5,572 nt of DNA from Veillonella sp. GTDB lineage: Bacteria; Bacillota_C; Negativicutes; Veillonellales; Veillonellaceae. The first letter of the stretch is position 1. Each line of letters begins with the position of its first letter. Under the pieces are notes generated by a model, which was given only the letters and a program-made list of their open reading frames with translations, was not told the origin of the DNA and did no database searches. The stretch covers positions 1 through 5,572 of the forward strand of contig JAGZGB010000091.1 of the NCBI GenBank assembly GCA_018367495.1. The letters are read 5' to 3'. The position numbers and the translations under genes are program-made. Below are positions 5,368 to 5,572 of this stretch, one piece after another.

Positions 5368-5572
5368 TTATAGAGGTTTACGAACCACGTCGATGATAGA
5401 GCCATCGCGATATTCTACGATTGCGATGATATCTTCGTCTTTATCAGATACAGGGATATCTTGTGGTTTACCAACTAAGTCGAATGCTAATTGTTGTAAT
5501 TCTTCAATTGTGTAGATAGGCAAGTTGCTATCTTTGAAGCGTTCAATCAAATCAGTACGAGCTGGGTTGATT
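5368..5572 (-). CDS. citF: Citrate lyase alpha subunit, C-terminal 67 residues
   Basis: The open frame enters from the right edge and ends at TAA (5370-5368). The visible residues begin INPARTDLIERFKDSNLPIY and close with IVEYRDGSIIDVVRKPL. The phrases DLIERFK...LPIYTIEELQ, VGKP and (V/I)EYRDGSIIDVV(R) are the characteristic C-terminus of CitF. The family is the acyl-carrier-protein transferase subunit of citrate lyase: it passes the acetyl-ACP thioester to citrate, releasing acetate, and the beta subunit then cleaves citryl-ACP to oxaloacetate. The enzyme is cytoplasmic and serves anaerobic citrate use. CitF usually follows citD and citE, which would lie to the right, outside the window. A TTG at 5550 could be mistaken for a start, but the family's conserved residues continue upstream of it. 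Confidence 0.88.
   Translation of the reverse strand, partial: INPARTDLIERFKDSNLPIYTIEELQQLAFDLVGKPQDIPVSDKDEDIIAIVEYRDGSIIDVVRKPL

Noticed and set aside
5368..5550. A 60-residue stand-alone gene starting at TTG 5550
   Set aside because: The conserved CitF frame continues upstream to the window edge (INPARTDL), so this is the end of a longer gene.
1..5572. CRISPR array, insertion sequence, tRNA, rRNA or phage attachment site
   Set aside because: I saw no regularly spaced repeats, transposase frames with terminal repeats, tRNA cloverleaf or rRNA segments; all strong dyads are explained as terminators or candidate operators.

Overview
The window looks like chromosome from an anaerobic, low-GC diderm firmicute of the Negativicutes, most likely Veillonella or a close relative. 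The evidence is AT-rich intergenic DNA with moderately AT-rich genes, strong AGGAGG-type ribosome sites, classical rho-independent hairpins, and anaerobic organic-acid genes: the first codons of a pyruvate:ferredoxin oxidoreductase and the end of citrate lyase alpha. The genus is a judgement from gene content and protein style; no search was run.

Layout. Positions 1-27 (minus) hold the first nine codons of a nifJ-type oxidoreductase. Positions 28-413 are a divergent control region with promoters both ways and an AT-rich palindrome at 131-170. Positions 414-1756 (plus) are a two-gene unit: a LysR-type regulator and, overlapping its stop by one base, a small single-pass membrane protein with a probable coiled coil. 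A terminator at 1763-1810 can serve this unit and also the convergent gene. Positions 1903-2569 (minus) encode a small exported protein of unknown function, broken by a frameshift just after its signal peptide. A terminator at 2642-2701 ends a monocistronic MFS anion transporter (2728-4041, minus), which has a near-consensus promoter overlapped by a perfect 9-bp inverted repeat. A terminator at 4217-4278 ends a short minus-strand unit of a cupin gene (4283-4639) and a DUF4261-like gene (4668-5300). A terminator hairpin at 5319-5359 then separates these from the 3' end of citF (5368 to the window edge).

How the genes may work together. The LysR regulator is placed to control the divergent pyruvate oxidoreductase gene and itself. 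Citrate lyase makes acetate and oxaloacetate from citrate. The nearby ACS-family transporter is a plausible organic-anion importer, but nothing in the sequence proves its substrate. The DUF4261 and cupin genes have no assignable pathway.

I found no convincing new multi-gene system. The observations most worth checking are the frameshifted exported protein, the odd 5' end of the DUF4261 gene (its start lies against the citF terminator, without a normal ribosome site), and the two palindromic control regions.
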